Of a DNA stretch of 64,000 nt, positions 45,552-54,641 are shown one piece after another. This DNA is from Tessaracoccus sp. OS52 (GTDB lineage: Bacteria > Actinomycetota > Actinomycetes > Propionibacteriales > Propionibacteriaceae): assembly GCF_020687685.1 (NCBI RefSeq), contig NZ_JAJEWM010000001.1, positions 558,001-622,000 of the forward strand. The letters run 5' to 3'. The notes beneath the pieces were generated by a model. It was given only the letters and a program-made list of their open reading frames with translations, searched no databases and was not told where the DNA came from. Position 1 is the stretch's first letter. Every line of letters starts with the position of its first letter. A program made the position numbers and the translations under genes.

Positions 45552-46067
45552 ATGCCCATCCCGGATTTCATCGCCGAGCTCAGGTCCCGCATCGGTACCG
45601 CACCTCTGTGGCTGGCCGGAGCCGCCGCCGTCATCCTGCGCGACGGGCCGGCAGGGCCTGAGGTGTTGCTGGTGCGCCGCTCGGACACGGGGGAGTGGTC
45701 ACTGGTTTCCGGGATCGTCGACCCGGGTGAACACCCCGTGGACACGCTGGTGCGGGAAGCCACGGAGGAGGCGGGGGTGGAGATCGAGGTGGAGCAACTG
45801 CTGTGGCTCACCGTCGGTGATCCCATCACCTACCCCAACGGCGACCAGTGCCAGTTCCTGGACCACGGCTTCCTGGCGAGATGGGTATCCGGGGAGGCGG
45901 TGGTGGGCGACGACGAGTCGACGGCGGTGGGTTGGTTCCCGGTCGACTCGCTCCCGTCGCCGGGGCGGGCCGAACTCGAGTCCCGGGTTCGCGCTGCCGT
46001 CGAGCCCGTCGACGGCGTCCGCTTCCACCTGGGGGCTTCACCCGGGTCGGTAGAGTCTCGGGTGTGA
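45552..46067 (+). CDS. NUDIX hydrolase
   Basis: A 171-residue pyrophosphohydrolase. The complete NUDIX box runs from G54 to V76 (GIVDPGE, then REATEEAGV). Substrates of such enzymes are nucleoside diphosphates linked to another group; the exact one cannot be read here. It is divergent from accA3 and overlaps the next lipoprotein gene by four bases. Confidence 0.9.
   Translation: MPIPDFIAELRSRIGTAPLWLAGAAAVILRDGPAGPEVLLVRRSDTGEWSLVSGIVDPGEHPVDTLVREATEEAGVEIEVEQLLWLTVGDPITYPNGDQCQFLDHGFLARWVSGEAVVGDDESTAVGWFPVDSLPSPGRAELESRVRAAVEPVDGVRFHLGASPGSVESRV
46051..46056 (+). promoter_or_regulatory. Leaderless -10 of the lipoprotein gene, inside the NUDIX gene
   Basis: TAGAGT lies within the last codons of the NUDIX gene and ends seven bases before the GTG at 46064. 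Confidence 0.55.
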
Positions 46068-46480
46068 TTCGTCGGATCGTCGCTGCCCTCGCATGTGTCC
46101 TGTTGGTCGGCTGCGCCGCCGCTCAGGAGCCCGTTCCCGAACCGTCGTCACAGCCTGCCGGCACGCGCGCCCCGATGCCCGACGGTGCTGTGGCGATCCA
46201 GAGCTTCGGCTTCAAGCACGCGCCTGAGGGATTCCCGGTGCCGGCGTCGTCGGTGGTGGCGGACCGGGTGGACCAGACCAACGCGATCGCGGTGGTTTTC
46301 ACGGCCCCTTCCGGTCTGGAACTGGCGTCCTTCTTCCGCTCGGCCCTGCCCGCCGACGGTTGGGACATCACCGCCGACGGCCAGAACTCACTGCTCTTCG
46401 AGCGAGGCGAGTTCCGCGGCGCCTTCACCGTCACCGGCCAGCTCGCCGCTCTCAGCATCCGCTCCGACGGCCAGTCCTGA
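46064..46480 (+). CDS. Small lipoprotein of unknown function
   Basis: The 138 residues begin with a basic signal (MIRRIV), a hydrophobic core and lipobox LLVGC, with the lipidated cysteine at 17, followed by a Pro/Ser linker and a compact alpha/beta domain of about 90 residues with LELASFFRSALPADGW. No family is recognised. The start GTG overlaps the NUDIX stop. Unusually, its last 93 bases are also the antisense of the end of the DivIVA-like gene. Confidence 0.7.
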   Translation: MIRRIVAALACVLLVGCAAAQEPVPEPSSQPAGTRAPMPDGAVAIQSFGFKHAPEGFPVPASSVVADRVDQTNAIAVVFTAPSGLELASFFRSALPADGWDITADGQNSLLFERGEFRGAFTVTGQLAALSIRSDGQS

Positions 46481-47428
46481 CTCCTCCTCCACGACCTGCG
46501 GGTCCACTGCGGCGGCCACCGCACCTCCGCTCAGCGTGGTCAGCATCTGCCGGACGTTGGTCAGTTGTTCGGTGATCGAATCGCGCCGGGCCGCCAGGGC
46601 CTGGAGTTCCCGCTCGGAGTCCCTGCGGACGCGCTCGGCGTGGATGCGGGCGGCGTCGAGCAGCTGCTGGGCCTCTGCGGAGGCGCGCTCGCGCTCGGCG
46701 TCGGCGTCGGCCTGGGCCTGCCGGAGCACCAGGACGGCTTCCTCCTCCGCGGCCTCCAGCTTCTCCGAGGCCGCGGCCAGTGCGCGCTCCTGGTTGGCCA
46801 GTTGTGTGGAGAACTCCGTGCTGGACTTCTCCCGACGGGTGGCCAGTGTCTTCTCGAAGTCCGCCGCGGCTGCAGCCGCGGCCGCGCGCTGCTGCTCGTA
46901 GACGGCCTCTGCCTCGCGACGTCGGGCCGACGACTCGCGGTCCGCGTGGTCGAGCAGGTCGTCGGCTTCCCGGCGGGCCTGTTCCAGGATCCGGGCGGCT
47001 TCCGCGTCGGCCCGGGAGCGTGCCTCGATGGCGTGGTTGTCGGCGGCTGTCCGGATCCGCTCCGCGTCGGTGCGGGCGTCGGCGATGAGGCTCTGTGACT
47101 CCGCCGTCGCCCGGCTCCGGAGTTCGTCGGCCTCTTCGTCCGCGAGCGTCAGGATCTGGCTGATCCGCGGGCCCAGGTCGGTGTAGCTGAGGGCACCCCT
47201 CGAGGACTCGAGCTGAGCGAGCTGTTGCTGCAGCGAAGCGATCTCCTCGCGCAGGGAAGCCGACTCGGCAGACGACTGCTCCAGCGCAGCCTGCAGCCGG
47301 TTGACCTCAACGGTCTTCTCGGCGGACTCCTGCAGGGTCGCCGAGTGGGTCTGGCGCATCCGACGCAGGGTTTCGTCCACCTGCGCCGGGTCGTAGCCGC
47401 GTCGAACGCTGTTGAAGGAATCGGTCAT
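46388..47428 (-). CDS. DivIVA-like coiled-coil protein
   Basis: The N-terminal 20 residues SFNSVRRGYDPAQVDETL match the DivIVA/Wag31 membrane-curvature motif. A nearly continuous coiled coil rich in Ala, Glu, Arg and Gln (about 25-300) follows, with a conserved-looking RRDSITEQLTNVRQMLTTLSGG near the end and an acidic tail. DivIVA proteins mark cell poles and recruit the elongation machinery; Wag31 also associates with acyl-CoA carboxylase subunits in mycobacteria. ATG at 47428 with GAGAGAG upstream, seven bases after the preceding coiled-coil gene. Probably not the main DivIVA, which is usually next to the division cluster. Confidence 0.75.
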   Translation of the reverse strand: MTDSFNSVRRGYDPAQVDETLRRMRQTHSATLQESAEKTVEVNRLQAALEQSSAESASLREEIASLQQQLAQLESSRGALSYTDLGPRISQILTLADEEADELRSRATAESQSLIADARTDAERIRTAADNHAIEARSRADAEAARILEQARREADDLLDHADRESSARRREAEAVYEQQRAAAAAAAADFEKTLATRREKSSTEFSTQLANQERALAAASEKLEAAEEEAVLVLRQAQADADAERERASAEAQQLLDAARIHAERVRRDSERELQALAARRDSITEQLTNVRQMLTTLSGGAVAAAVDPQVVEEESGLAVGADAESGELAGDGEGAAELASLEEQ

Positions 47429-47435
47429 CGCTCTC

Positions 47436-48887
47436 TCAGTCCTCAGTTCTGTCGGTTCCACCGGGGACGGCCAGCGCCTCGATCACCCCGGAAAGCTTGC
47501 CCAGCTGGGCCGTGATTTCGGCCTTGCGCCTGGTGAGGAGCTCGATCTCGCTTCGAGCCTCCTCCAGCCGCTCCCGCGCCTGGGCACGGATCTCATCCGC
47601 CTCGGTACGGGCCTTGCGGACCAGCGCCGTCGCGGCCTCCCGGTCCTCCTTGAGGCGCTCGTAGTGGTCCCCGTGCAGCGCCTTGAGTTCCGCCAGGCTT
47701 TGTTCGCGGAGGCTGCGGGCCTCCTCGCGTGCGGATGCCAGCACGCGCTCGGCCCGATCCCGGGCCTCCTCGGCGTCGAGGGTGGCCTCCTGCAGCAACC
47801 GTTGCGACTCCTCGTGCGCGCTGTCGCGCACCCGCTTGGCCTCGGAATCGGCTGCGGCCTGGAGGGCCCGTGCCTTCTCCTCGGCCTCCGCGACGGTGGC
47901 ACGAGACTCGGCCTCGCGGACCGAGAGTTCATGCCTGCGGGCGGCGGTGAAGGCGTCGAGCTCTGCTCGTGCGCGCTCCCTGACCTCTGCAAGTTCTGCG
48001 GCGACCGCTCTGCGCTGTGCGTCCAGTTCCGCGCTGACTCCCGCACGCAGGTCCGCCATCGTCTGTTCGATCCAGTGCAGTTGCGCATTCGCCTGGGCGA
48101 GGATCTCGCCGGCCTCGGCCGTGGCGCGGTCAAGCAACTCCTCCCGCTCCCGGGCAGCCTCGGCGACGCTCCGCTGCGCCGTCTCCACCTCGTGGGCACG
48201 CCACTCGACGGTGTCGACGCGCAACTGTTCGACGTCGGCCCTGGCGGTCTCCCGGACCTGCTCCGCATCGGTCTGTGCGGCCTCCCGGTGAGCCGCGGCC
48301 TGGGCCTCGGCCTCGGCCGACCTGGCGGCCAGCTCCTCCGCAGTCCGGCGCTGCCGTTCGGCGAGCTCCTGCTCCACCTGTGCGCGCACGGCAGCCAGTT
48401 CCTGGTGCTGGCTCTCAGCTTGGGACTGGGCTTGGGCCACGATTGCGGCTGCTTGTTCATGCGCTCGCCGCAGGATGGTCTCGGCGTCGGTCTGGCTGGT
48501 GGTGCGTAGCGTCTCGCAGGTCTGTTCGGCCTCGGCGACGAGCCGTGCCGCGGCCACCCCAGCCTCCTGCATGGTTTCCCGAGCTTCGAGGTCCGCCGCT
48601 TCGACACGCTTCCTGGCGGCGTCCCTCAGGGACGTGAGCTCCGCGCGGGCCGCGGCGTTGGCGGTGGCGAGGTCGGCTGCCTCGGCTTTCGCCGCCGCAT
48701 GCTCGCGGAGGATGGCGTCCACCTCCTCGCGGGCCTCGGAACGCAACTGGTCGGCCATCTTCTGTGCGCGGTCGAGGATGGCGGTCGCCTTGCTCCCGAC
48801 CTCACCCAGGGGACTGTGAGGGGTTCGACCCACGCCGGCTGCCTTTGCGATCTCGGAGGTCTGGGCGGCATCCGTGTGACGATTCAT
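47436..48887 (-). CDS. Long coiled-coil protein, Scy/FilP-like
   Basis: The 483 residues are almost wholly coiled coil, dominated by Ala, Glu, Arg and Gln with few aromatic residues, from about 35 to 450. The C-terminal segment (LLTRRKAEITAQLGKLSGVIEAL) mirrors that of the next protein, suggesting a common origin. Such proteins resemble the Scy and FilP cytoskeletal scaffolds of Streptomyces, often mislabelled cellulose-binding. ATG follows GGGAGGG. It forms an operon with the DivIVA-like gene. Confidence 0.65.
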   Translation of the reverse strand: MNRHTDAAQTSEIAKAAGVGRTPHSPLGEVGSKATAILDRAQKMADQLRSEAREEVDAILREHAAAKAEAADLATANAAARAELTSLRDAARKRVEAADLEARETMQEAGVAAARLVAEAEQTCETLRTTSQTDAETILRRAHEQAAAIVAQAQSQAESQHQELAAVRAQVEQELAERQRRTAEELAARSAEAEAQAAAHREAAQTDAEQVRETARADVEQLRVDTVEWRAHEVETAQRSVAEAAREREELLDRATAEAGEILAQANAQLHWIEQTMADLRAGVSAELDAQRRAVAAELAEVRERARAELDAFTAARRHELSVREAESRATVAEAEEKARALQAAADSEAKRVRDSAHEESQRLLQEATLDAEEARDRAERVLASAREEARSLREQSLAELKALHGDHYERLKEDREAATALVRKARTEADEIRAQARERLEEARSEIELLTRRKAEITAQLGKLSGVIEALAVPGGTDRTED

Positions 48888-49021
48888 CGAATCCCTCCCG
48901 GAAGCTGCCGATACGTGGACAGTCTCTCATGGATCGGGCGCAGGGCAACCCTCGCGAGCATTCGACCGGATCGGTTGGACCGGGGTCAGGAGCTCTCGGA
49001 CTGATAGGCGACCGACCCGTC

Positions 49022-49642
49022 TCAGTGGCTGACGGCGTCTTCCCGCCACAGCGTGTGCCACAGGATCCCCAGGTCCAGCAGGATCTGGCGCACCAAGGGA
49101 AGGGAGATGCCCACGACGTTGTGCGGGTCGCCCTCGATGCCGGTGATGAACGCGCCGCCCAGTCCGTCGATCGTGAAGGCGCCTGCCACCCACTGGGGCT
49201 CGGTGCTCTGGGCGTAGGCCTCGATCTCCTCGTCGGTGATGTCGGCGAACTTCACGACGGTACTGCCGATCCGCTGGGCGGCCAGTTCCTGGTCTCCGCG
49301 CCGCACCCAGACGTGGTGGCCGGTGTGGAGCACGCCCTGGCGACCACGCATCCGACGCCACTGCTCGGCCGCGCTGGCAGCCGTCCCCGGTTTGCCGCGG
49401 GGCCTGCCGTCGAACTCGAGGACGGAGTCGCAGGCCACGAGGATGGCGTCACCGTGGACGCGGTGGAGCACGGAGGTGGCCTTGGCCTCGGCGAGGGTCA
49501 TCGCGAGCCGGGCGGGGTCGGGGTCGGTGACCTGGCTCTCGTCGAAGCTGGACACCATCACCTCGGGGTCGAGCCCTGCCTGCCGCAGGAGTCGGAGGCG
49601 GCCGGGTGAGCGGGAAGCGAGGATGAATCGGGGCGTGGTCAT
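49022..49642 (-). CDS. maf: Maf family nucleotide pyrophosphatase
   Basis: A nucleoside-triphosphate pyrophosphatase of 206 residues that removes non-canonical nucleotides. LASRSPGRLRLL at the N terminus, the catalytic Asp region CDSVLEFDG, and SLPLVRQIL fit the family, though the usual Pro in ASxSPRR is followed here by Gly. The ATG overlaps the accE stop by four bases. The order accD-accE-maf is the same as in mycobacteria. Confidence 0.92.
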   Translation of the reverse strand: MTTPRFILASRSPGRLRLLRQAGLDPEVMVSSFDESQVTDPDPARLAMTLAEAKATSVLHRVHGDAILVACDSVLEFDGRPRGKPGTAASAAEQWRRMRGRQGVLHTGHHVWVRRGDQELAAQRIGSTVVKFADITDEEIEAYAQSTEPQWVAGAFTIDGLGGAFITGIEGDPHNVVGISLPLVRQILLDLGILWHTLWREDAVSH

Positions 49643-49857
49643 GGCTTCCTGGAGGTGGTCCGCCACGCGTCGCGACCATAGACCAGCGGCGCCCGGACGG
49701 TTCGGTAATAGGACTTCCAACCGCCGGCAAGGGGCCGGTCGTCGGCGGGCTGCAATCTTGCTTCGCGCTCCCTGGCCCGCAGGACGGCCAGCACGGCGGT
49801 GACCTCCTCCTCGGACGCGGAGGTGGCCGAGAACTCGTAGTCCGCTGAGCCGTTCAC
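49639..49857 (-). CDS. accE: Acyl-CoA carboxylase epsilon subunit
   Basis: A 72-residue protein directly after accD, as in other actinobacteria, where epsilon holds the alpha and beta subunits together. It has the helical [13 protein letters not shown] and the W-[SR]-W-like [14 protein letters not shown] segment. The GTG overlaps the accD stop as GTGA and the stop overlaps maf. Too variable for a residue-level check, so context carries much weight. Confidence 0.85.
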   Translation of the reverse strand: MNGSADYEFSATSASEEEVTAVLAVLRAREREARLQPADDRPLAGGWKSYYRTVRAPLVYGRDAWRTTSRKP

Positions 49858-51428
49858 AGTGGGATGTTCCCATGCTTCTTGGGCGGCAGCTGTTCCCGCT
49901 TGGTACGCAGCAGTCGCAGCGCGCGGATGACCTGGGCGCGGGTCTCGTGTGGGTAGATCACCTGGTCCACGTAACCGCGCTCGGCCGCGAGGTACGGGTT
50001 GGCGAGTTCCTCGTCGTACTCCGTCACGAGCCGTTGGCGGAGGGCCTCCGGGTCTTCGGCGGCGGAAAGGGCCTTGCGATGCAGGACGTTCACAGCCCCC
50101 TGCGCGCCCATCACGGCGATCTGGGCCGTGGGCCAGGCGAAGTTGATGTCGGCACCCAGGTGCTTGGAGCCCATCACCACGTACGCGCCGCCGTAGGCCT
50201 TGCGGGTGATCACCGTCAGCAGGGGGACCGTTGCCTCAGCGTAGGCATAGATCAGTTTGGCACCGCGTCGGATGATGCCTTGGTGCTCCTGGCCCACACC
50301 CGGGAGGAAACCGGGCACGTCGACGAACGTGAGGACGGGGATGTTGAACGCGTCGCAGGTGCGCACGAAACGGGCGGCCTTCTCCGAGGCGTCGATGTCC
50401 AGGCAGCCGGCGAACACCAGCGGCTGGTTGGCGACGATCCCGATGGCCCGGCCCTCGATCCGGCCGAATCCTACGATCACGTTCCCCGCGAAGAGCTCCG
50501 AGACCTCCAGGAACTCGTCGTCGTCCAGGACGCAGCGAATCACCTCACGCATGTCGTAGGGCTGGTTGGCGCCGTCGGGGATGAGGGAGTCCAGGAACCG
50601 GTCGTGGTCGGTGATGGTCAGGTCCACCTCGTCGGCGTCGTAGACGGGCGGATCCTCCAGGTTGTTCTGCGGCAGGTAGCTGATCAACTCGCGCACGTAC
50701 TCCAGGGCGTCGGACTCGTCGGCGGCCAGGTAGTGGGAGTTGCCGGACCTGGTGCTGTGGGTCCGTCCACCGCCCAGTTCCTCCATCGAGACGTCCTCGC
50801 CAGTGACGGTCTTGATCACCTCCGGTCCGGTGATGAACATCTGCGAGGTCTGGTCAACCATCACCACGAAGTCGGTCAGCGCGGGGGAGTACACGTGGCC
50901 GCCGGCCGCAGGCCCCATGATCAGCGAGATCTGCGGTATCACGCCGGAGGCGCGGGTGTTGCGTCGGAAGATCTCGCCGTAGAGCGCCAGCGACACGACC
51001 CCCTCCTGGATCCGGGCCCCGCCGCCCTCGTTGATCCCGATCAGCGGCACGCCCGTCTTGAGCGCGAAATCGATGATCTTGACGATCTTCTCCCCATAGA
51101 CCTGGCCCAGGGCACCGCCGAAGATGGTGACGTCCTGACTGAACACGCACACGGGGCGCCCGTGGATGGCGCCGGTGCCGGTGACGACGCCGTCGCCGTA
51201 GGGCCTCCTGGCCTCCATGCCGAACCCGGTGGAGCGGTGCCGGGCGAATTCGTCGAACTCTGCGAAGCTGTCCTCGTCCAACAGCGCAAGGATCCGCTCC
51301 CTCGCGGTCATCTTGCCCTTCGCGTGCTGCTTCTCGACGGCCGCGGCCGAACCTGCATGGACGGCTTCGTCGATGCGTCGACCGAGATCTGCGAGCTTGC
51401 CCGCGGTCTTGTGGATGTCGATCTCCAT
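49854..51428 (-). CDS. accD: Acyl-CoA carboxylase beta subunit (propionyl-CoA type)
   Basis: The carboxyltransferase moves CO2 from biotin to propionyl- or acetyl-CoA. The 524 residues form two crotonase-type halves with [23 protein letters not shown] and the C-terminal DVPGFLPG and AYGGAYVVM oxyanion turns. It resembles AccD5/PccB; acetyl and propionyl specificity cannot be separated by eye. The ATG has a leaderless -10 and is divergent from birA, whose product biotinylates the partner subunit. Confidence 0.94.
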   Translation of the reverse strand: MEIDIHKTAGKLADLGRRIDEAVHAGSAAAVEKQHAKGKMTARERILALLDEDSFAEFDEFARHRSTGFGMEARRPYGDGVVTGTGAIHGRPVCVFSQDVTIFGGALGQVYGEKIVKIIDFALKTGVPLIGINEGGGARIQEGVVSLALYGEIFRRNTRASGVIPQISLIMGPAAGGHVYSPALTDFVVMVDQTSQMFITGPEVIKTVTGEDVSMEELGGGRTHSTRSGNSHYLAADESDALEYVRELISYLPQNNLEDPPVYDADEVDLTITDHDRFLDSLIPDGANQPYDMREVIRCVLDDDEFLEVSELFAGNVIVGFGRIEGRAIGIVANQPLVFAGCLDIDASEKAARFVRTCDAFNIPVLTFVDVPGFLPGVGQEHQGIIRRGAKLIYAYAEATVPLLTVITRKAYGGAYVVMGSKHLGADINFAWPTAQIAVMGAQGAVNVLHRKALSAAEDPEALRQRLVTEYDEELANPYLAAERGYVDQVIYPHETRAQVIRALRLLRTKREQLPPKKHGNIPL

Positions 51429-51435
51429 GCTGGGA

Positions 51436-51441
51436 ACACTA
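51436..51441 (-). promoter_or_regulatory. Leaderless -10 of accD
   Basis: TAGTGT on the minus strand ends seven bases before the ATG at 51428. Confidence 0.6.
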
Positions 51442-51454
51442 TCGTCCTGCCCGT

Positions 51455-51460
51455 TAGGGT
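51455..51460 (+). promoter_or_regulatory. Leaderless -10 of birA
   Basis: TAGGGT ends six bases before the GTG at 51467. Only 13 bases separate it from the opposite-strand -10 of accD. Confidence 0.55.
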
Positions 51461-51466
51461 GGCCCG

Positions 51467-52258
51467 GTGATGGAGAACCAACCCGACGCAGGTGTCATCG
51501 CCGACGCGCTCGAGCCCGGCACGCTCTGGCGCGAGATCGAGACGGTGGCCACGACCGGCTCCACCAACGCCGACGTCGCGGCGCGGGCCGCAGCGGGTGC
51601 AGCCGAGGGCCTGGTGCTGGTCGCCTCCGAACAGACCGGTGGCCGTGGGCGGCGCGACCGGACCTGGGCCAGCCCCGCCGGCAAGTCGGTCTCCATCTCC
51701 CTGCTGCTCCAGCCCGGTCCTGACCTGCCCCGCTGGGGCTGGCTGTCGCTGCTCGCCGGCCTCGCGGTCTCCGGTGCGTTGTCCGAGTTGGTTCCCGACC
51801 CCCAACGGGTCGAGTTGAAGTGGCCCAACGACGTCCTCATCTCCGGGCGGAAGTTGTGCGGGATCCTCTCGGAGCGCATCGAGCACAGCAGCGGGGCGCG
51901 AGCGGTCGTCGGCATCGGCGTGAACCTCACTCTGGAGCAGGAGGACCTGCCCGTGCCGACGGCGACCTCGCTGCGCCTGGAGGGTGCCGAGGTCGATCCC
52001 AGCCAGCTCGTCGCGGCGATCCTGCGGCACTTCGAGTCCCGGTACCGACGCTGGCAGGAGACCGGGCAGCTGCGCGCCGAGTACGAGGCCAGGTGCGCGT
52101 CGATTGGCGCGGAGCTGGAGGTCATCGTCGACGAGCGGCACACCACCAAGGGCCGCGGCCATGGCGTCGATGAGTTCGGGAGGCTGCTGGTGGCCACGTC
52201 CGCGGGCATCTCGGCCTTCGCGGCCGGCGACGTCGTGCACGCCCGCCTTGGGACTTGA
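51467..52258 (+). CDS. birA: Biotin--[acetyl-CoA-carboxylase] ligase
   Basis: Attaches biotin to the lysine of AccA3 via biotinyl-AMP. The 263 residues contain [23 protein letters not shown], the biotin-binding [17 protein letters not shown] and GIGVNL. There is no N-terminal helix-turn-helix, so it is the non-regulatory group I form. GTG at 51467 is followed directly by an ATG. Transcribed away from accD. Confidence 0.95.
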   Translation: MMENQPDAGVIADALEPGTLWREIETVATTGSTNADVAARAAAGAAEGLVLVASEQTGGRGRRDRTWASPAGKSVSISLLLQPGPDLPRWGWLSLLAGLAVSGALSELVPDPQRVELKWPNDVLISGRKLCGILSERIEHSSGARAVVGIGVNLTLEQEDLPVPTATSLRLEGAEVDPSQLVAAILRHFESRYRRWQETGQLRAEYEARCASIGAELEVIVDERHTTKGRGHGVDEFGRLLVATSAGISAFAAGDVVHARLGT

Positions 52259-52378
52259 TCACCAGCCTCGTTGGCCAGGCCGCCAGACGAACCTGCCCGC
52301 CTCCCGCGCCAAGCTCCGTGAGGAGTTTGCCGAGGGTCGCCACGAGGACAAGACCGCCTGAGCAGGGCCCGCGTGTGC

Positions 52379-52384
52379 GAGACT
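52379..52384 (+). promoter_or_regulatory. Possible leaderless -10 of the PH-domain gene
   Basis: GAGACT, a first-base variant of TANNNT, ends seven bases before the ATG at 52392. Confidence 0.3.
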
Positions 52385-52391
52385 CGACTCC

Positions 52392-52904
52392 ATGGCACTC
52401 AGCAAGGCAAGCCTCGGGCGCGACGAGCGCATCGTGCACTCGTCGCGCACGCACGCCAAGGTGCTCTTCCTGCCGGCGGCGGCGCTGGTGGTGTTCACGG
52501 CAGCGCTGGGGATCGGCATCGCCGCGACGCCGCCGTCGTGGCAGCCCTGGGGGACCTGGATGGTGGTGGCCCTCTACGTCGTACTCATCGGCTGGGTGGT
52601 GATCGCTCCCTTCGTCCGTTGGCTGACCTCCACCTACACCATCACCGACCACCGGGTCGCCACCCGCAAGGGCGTGCTGAACAAGACCGGACACGACCTG
52701 CCGCTGCGACGGATCAACAACGTGAACACCGAACGAAGCCTCTCGGACCGGATCCTCGGGTGCGGCACGCTGGTACTCGAAACCGCCGCGGGCAAGCCGT
52801 TGGTGTTGCCCGATGTGCCGCAGGTGGAGAAGGTGCACCTCATGATCAACGAGCTCCTGTTCGCCCACGGGGACGTCGGCGAGAGCCTCACCTCCGACGA
52901 GTGA
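52392..52904 (+). CDS. Membrane protein with a bacterial PH (YdbS-like) domain
   Basis: The 170-residue chain has two helices (about 26-45 and 55-78) followed by a bacterial PH domain with YTITDHRVATRKGVL and LPLRRINNVNTERSLSDRILGCGTL. It matches Rv3278c in position between birA and purK. Its role is not established. Weak or no ribosome site at the ATG. The 133 bases before it hold no convincing gene. Confidence 0.85.
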   Translation: MALSKASLGRDERIVHSSRTHAKVLFLPAAALVVFTAALGIGIAATPPSWQPWGTWMVVALYVVLIGWVVIAPFVRWLTSTYTITDHRVATRKGVLNKTGHDLPLRRINNVNTERSLSDRILGCGTLVLETAAGKPLVLPDVPQVEKVHLMINELLFAHGDVGESLTSDE

Positions 52905-52907
52905 CGG

Positions 52908-52913
52908 TACGCT
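52908..52913 (+). promoter_or_regulatory. Leaderless -10 of purK
   Basis: TACGCT ends seven bases before the GTG at 52921. Confidence 0.6.
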
Positions 52914-52920
52914 CGTCGCC

Positions 52921-54078
52921 GTGGAACGGTATCGCGTAGGCATAATCGGTGGCGGCCAGCTGGCACGCATGATGCAGCAGGCTGCGATCAGCCTCGGCAT
53001 CGACGTCGCGCTCCTGTCGGAGGCGCAGGGCAACTCCGCTGCCCAGGTGATTCCGAACACCATGGTGGCCGACCACGACGACCTGGCCGACCTGCGCGCC
53101 TTCGTCGAGGGCCTGGATGTCATCACCTTCGATCACGAGCACGTCCCCACCCGGCATCTGCACGAACTGGAGTCGCGGGTGGCGGTCCGTCCCGGCCCCG
53201 ACGCGCTGGCCCATGCGCAGGACAAGGCCCTCATGCGGCAACGCCTGAGCGCGACGGGCGTGCCCTGCCCCACGTTCGCGATCTGCGAGACCGAGGCTGA
53301 CCTCGTCGCCTTCGGAGACCGCATCGGCTGGCCCGTCATCGCCAAGACCTCCCGCGGCGGCTATGACGGCAAGGGCGTCTTCAAGGTCGACGGTCCGGAG
53401 CAGGCCGCCGAGCCCTTCGCGGGCAAGAAGGAAACCTCAGCAGGCGAGCGGGTCGTGATCGTCGCCGAGGAGTTCATCGACTTCACCCGCGAACTCTCGG
53501 CCATCGTCGTGCGCTCCCCGTCCGGGCAGGCCGTCGCCTACCCGATCAGCGAGACCACCCAGCGCAACGGCGTCTGCGTCGAGACCATCACGCCCGCGCC
53601 CGGACTCCCGGCGGAGCAGGCCGCCTCACTGCAACAACTGGCGCTGCGGATCGCAGGTGAACTCGGGGTGGTCGGCATCCTGGCGGTCGAGTTGATGGCG
53701 GCCCGCGACGGCCGCGTCGTGGTCAACGAACTCGCCATGCGGCCCCACAACACCGGTCACTGGAGCATCGACGGCGCGCGCACCAGCCAGTTCGAGAACC
53801 ACATCCGCGCCGTGCTCGACCTGCCTCTCGGCTCCCCGGAACTCCGGTCCCCCCACGTGGTCATGACCAACGTGCTCGGCGGGACCGAGACCGACCTGAC
53901 GGGCGCGCTGCTGCACGTGTTCGCCCGCGACCGCGAGATCCGCGTCCACCTTTACGGCAAGCCGGTCACCCCGGGCCGCAAGGTGGGGCATGTCACAGCC
54001 TGCTCCGACAACCTCGACGACGCGCTGCGCCGCGCCCGGCACGCCGCCGGTTACCTGATGGGAGACCCCAATGCCTGA
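52921..54078 (+). CDS. purK: 5-(Carboxyamino)imidazole ribonucleotide synthase
   Basis: An ATP-grasp enzyme making N5-CAIR from AIR, bicarbonate and ATP, 385 residues. [12 protein letters not shown] is the N-terminal AIR-binding loop, [11 protein letters not shown] the ATP-binding segment, and [16 protein letters not shown] the metal- and substrate-binding signature. GTG start, probably leaderless. The end overlaps purE by eight bases, so both subunits of AIR carboxylation are coupled. Confidence 0.96.
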   Translation: MERYRVGIIGGGQLARMMQQAAISLGIDVALLSEAQGNSAAQVIPNTMVADHDDLADLRAFVEGLDVITFDHEHVPTRHLHELESRVAVRPGPDALAHAQDKALMRQRLSATGVPCPTFAICETEADLVAFGDRIGWPVIAKTSRGGYDGKGVFKVDGPEQAAEPFAGKKETSAGERVVIVAEEFIDFTRELSAIVVRSPSGQAVAYPISETTQRNGVCVETITPAPGLPAEQAASLQQLALRIAGELGVVGILAVELMAARDGRVVVNELAMRPHNTGHWSIDGARTSQFENHIRAVLDLPLGSPELRSPHVVMTNVLGGTETDLTGALLHVFARDREIRVHLYGKPVTPGRKVGHVTACSDNLDDALRRARHAAGYLMGDPNA

Positions 54079-54574
54079 GAACCCGCAGGTCTCGATCGTC
54101 ATGGGCTCCGACTCCGACTGGCCGACGATGGCGGCTGCGGGAGCGGCGCTGGACGAGTTCGGCATCGGCTGGGAGGCCGACGTCGTCTCGGCGCACCGCA
54201 TGCCCGACGAGATGGTTTCCTTTGGCCGCGGCGCCCACGCGCGCGGAGTGCGGGTGATCATCGCGGGGGCCGGGGGAGCGGCCCACCTGCCAGGGATGCT
54301 CGCCGCACTGACCCCCCTTCCTGTGATCGGGGTGCCTGTGGCGCTGAAGCACCTCGATGGCATGGACTCGCTGCTTTCGATAGTCCAGATGCCCGCCGGG
54401 GTTCCCGTCGCCACGGTCTCCATCGGCAACGCCCGAAACGCCGGCCTGCTGGCCGTGCGGATCCTGGCTGCGTCCGACCCGGCGCTCATCGAGAAGATGG
54501 TGGCCTTCCAGTCCTCGCTGCGGGACGCGGCCCACGCCAAGGGGGAAGCCGTTCGTTCGGCGTCGGGGCGCTGA
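54071..54574 (+). CDS. purE: N5-carboxyaminoimidazole ribonucleotide mutase
   Basis: Moves the carboxyl of N5-CAIR to give CAIR. The 167 residues carry [17 protein letters not shown] (catalytic His) and [10 protein letters not shown], all class I PurE signatures. ATG overlaps the purK end. A strong hairpin follows 20 bases after the stop. Confidence 0.96.
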   Translation: MPENPQVSIVMGSDSDWPTMAAAGAALDEFGIGWEADVVSAHRMPDEMVSFGRGAHARGVRVIIAGAGGAAHLPGMLAALTPLPVIGVPVALKHLDGMDSLLSIVQMPAGVPVATVSIGNARNAGLLAVRILAASDPALIEKMVAFQSSLRDAAHAKGEAVRSASGR

Positions 54575-54594
54575 GCTCCCGCAGAACCAACGAT

Positions 54595-54626
54595 CAGGGG
54601 CCCGACGGCGAACCGTCGGGCCCCTG
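54595..54626. terminator. Bidirectional terminator between purE and the DUF3352 gene
   Basis: Perfect 14-base arms CAGGGGCCCGACGG and CCGTCGGGCCCCTG close on a CGAA tetraloop between convergent genes. Confidence 0.75.
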
Positions 54627-54641
54627 CGCATGTGCAACCGT

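Noticed and set aside
52259-52361. Possible small coding remnant ending REEFAEGRHEDKTA before the PH-domain gene
   Set aside because: The end looks protein-like, but no start codon with a ribosome site exists outside birA and the upstream part of the frame is a shadow of birA.
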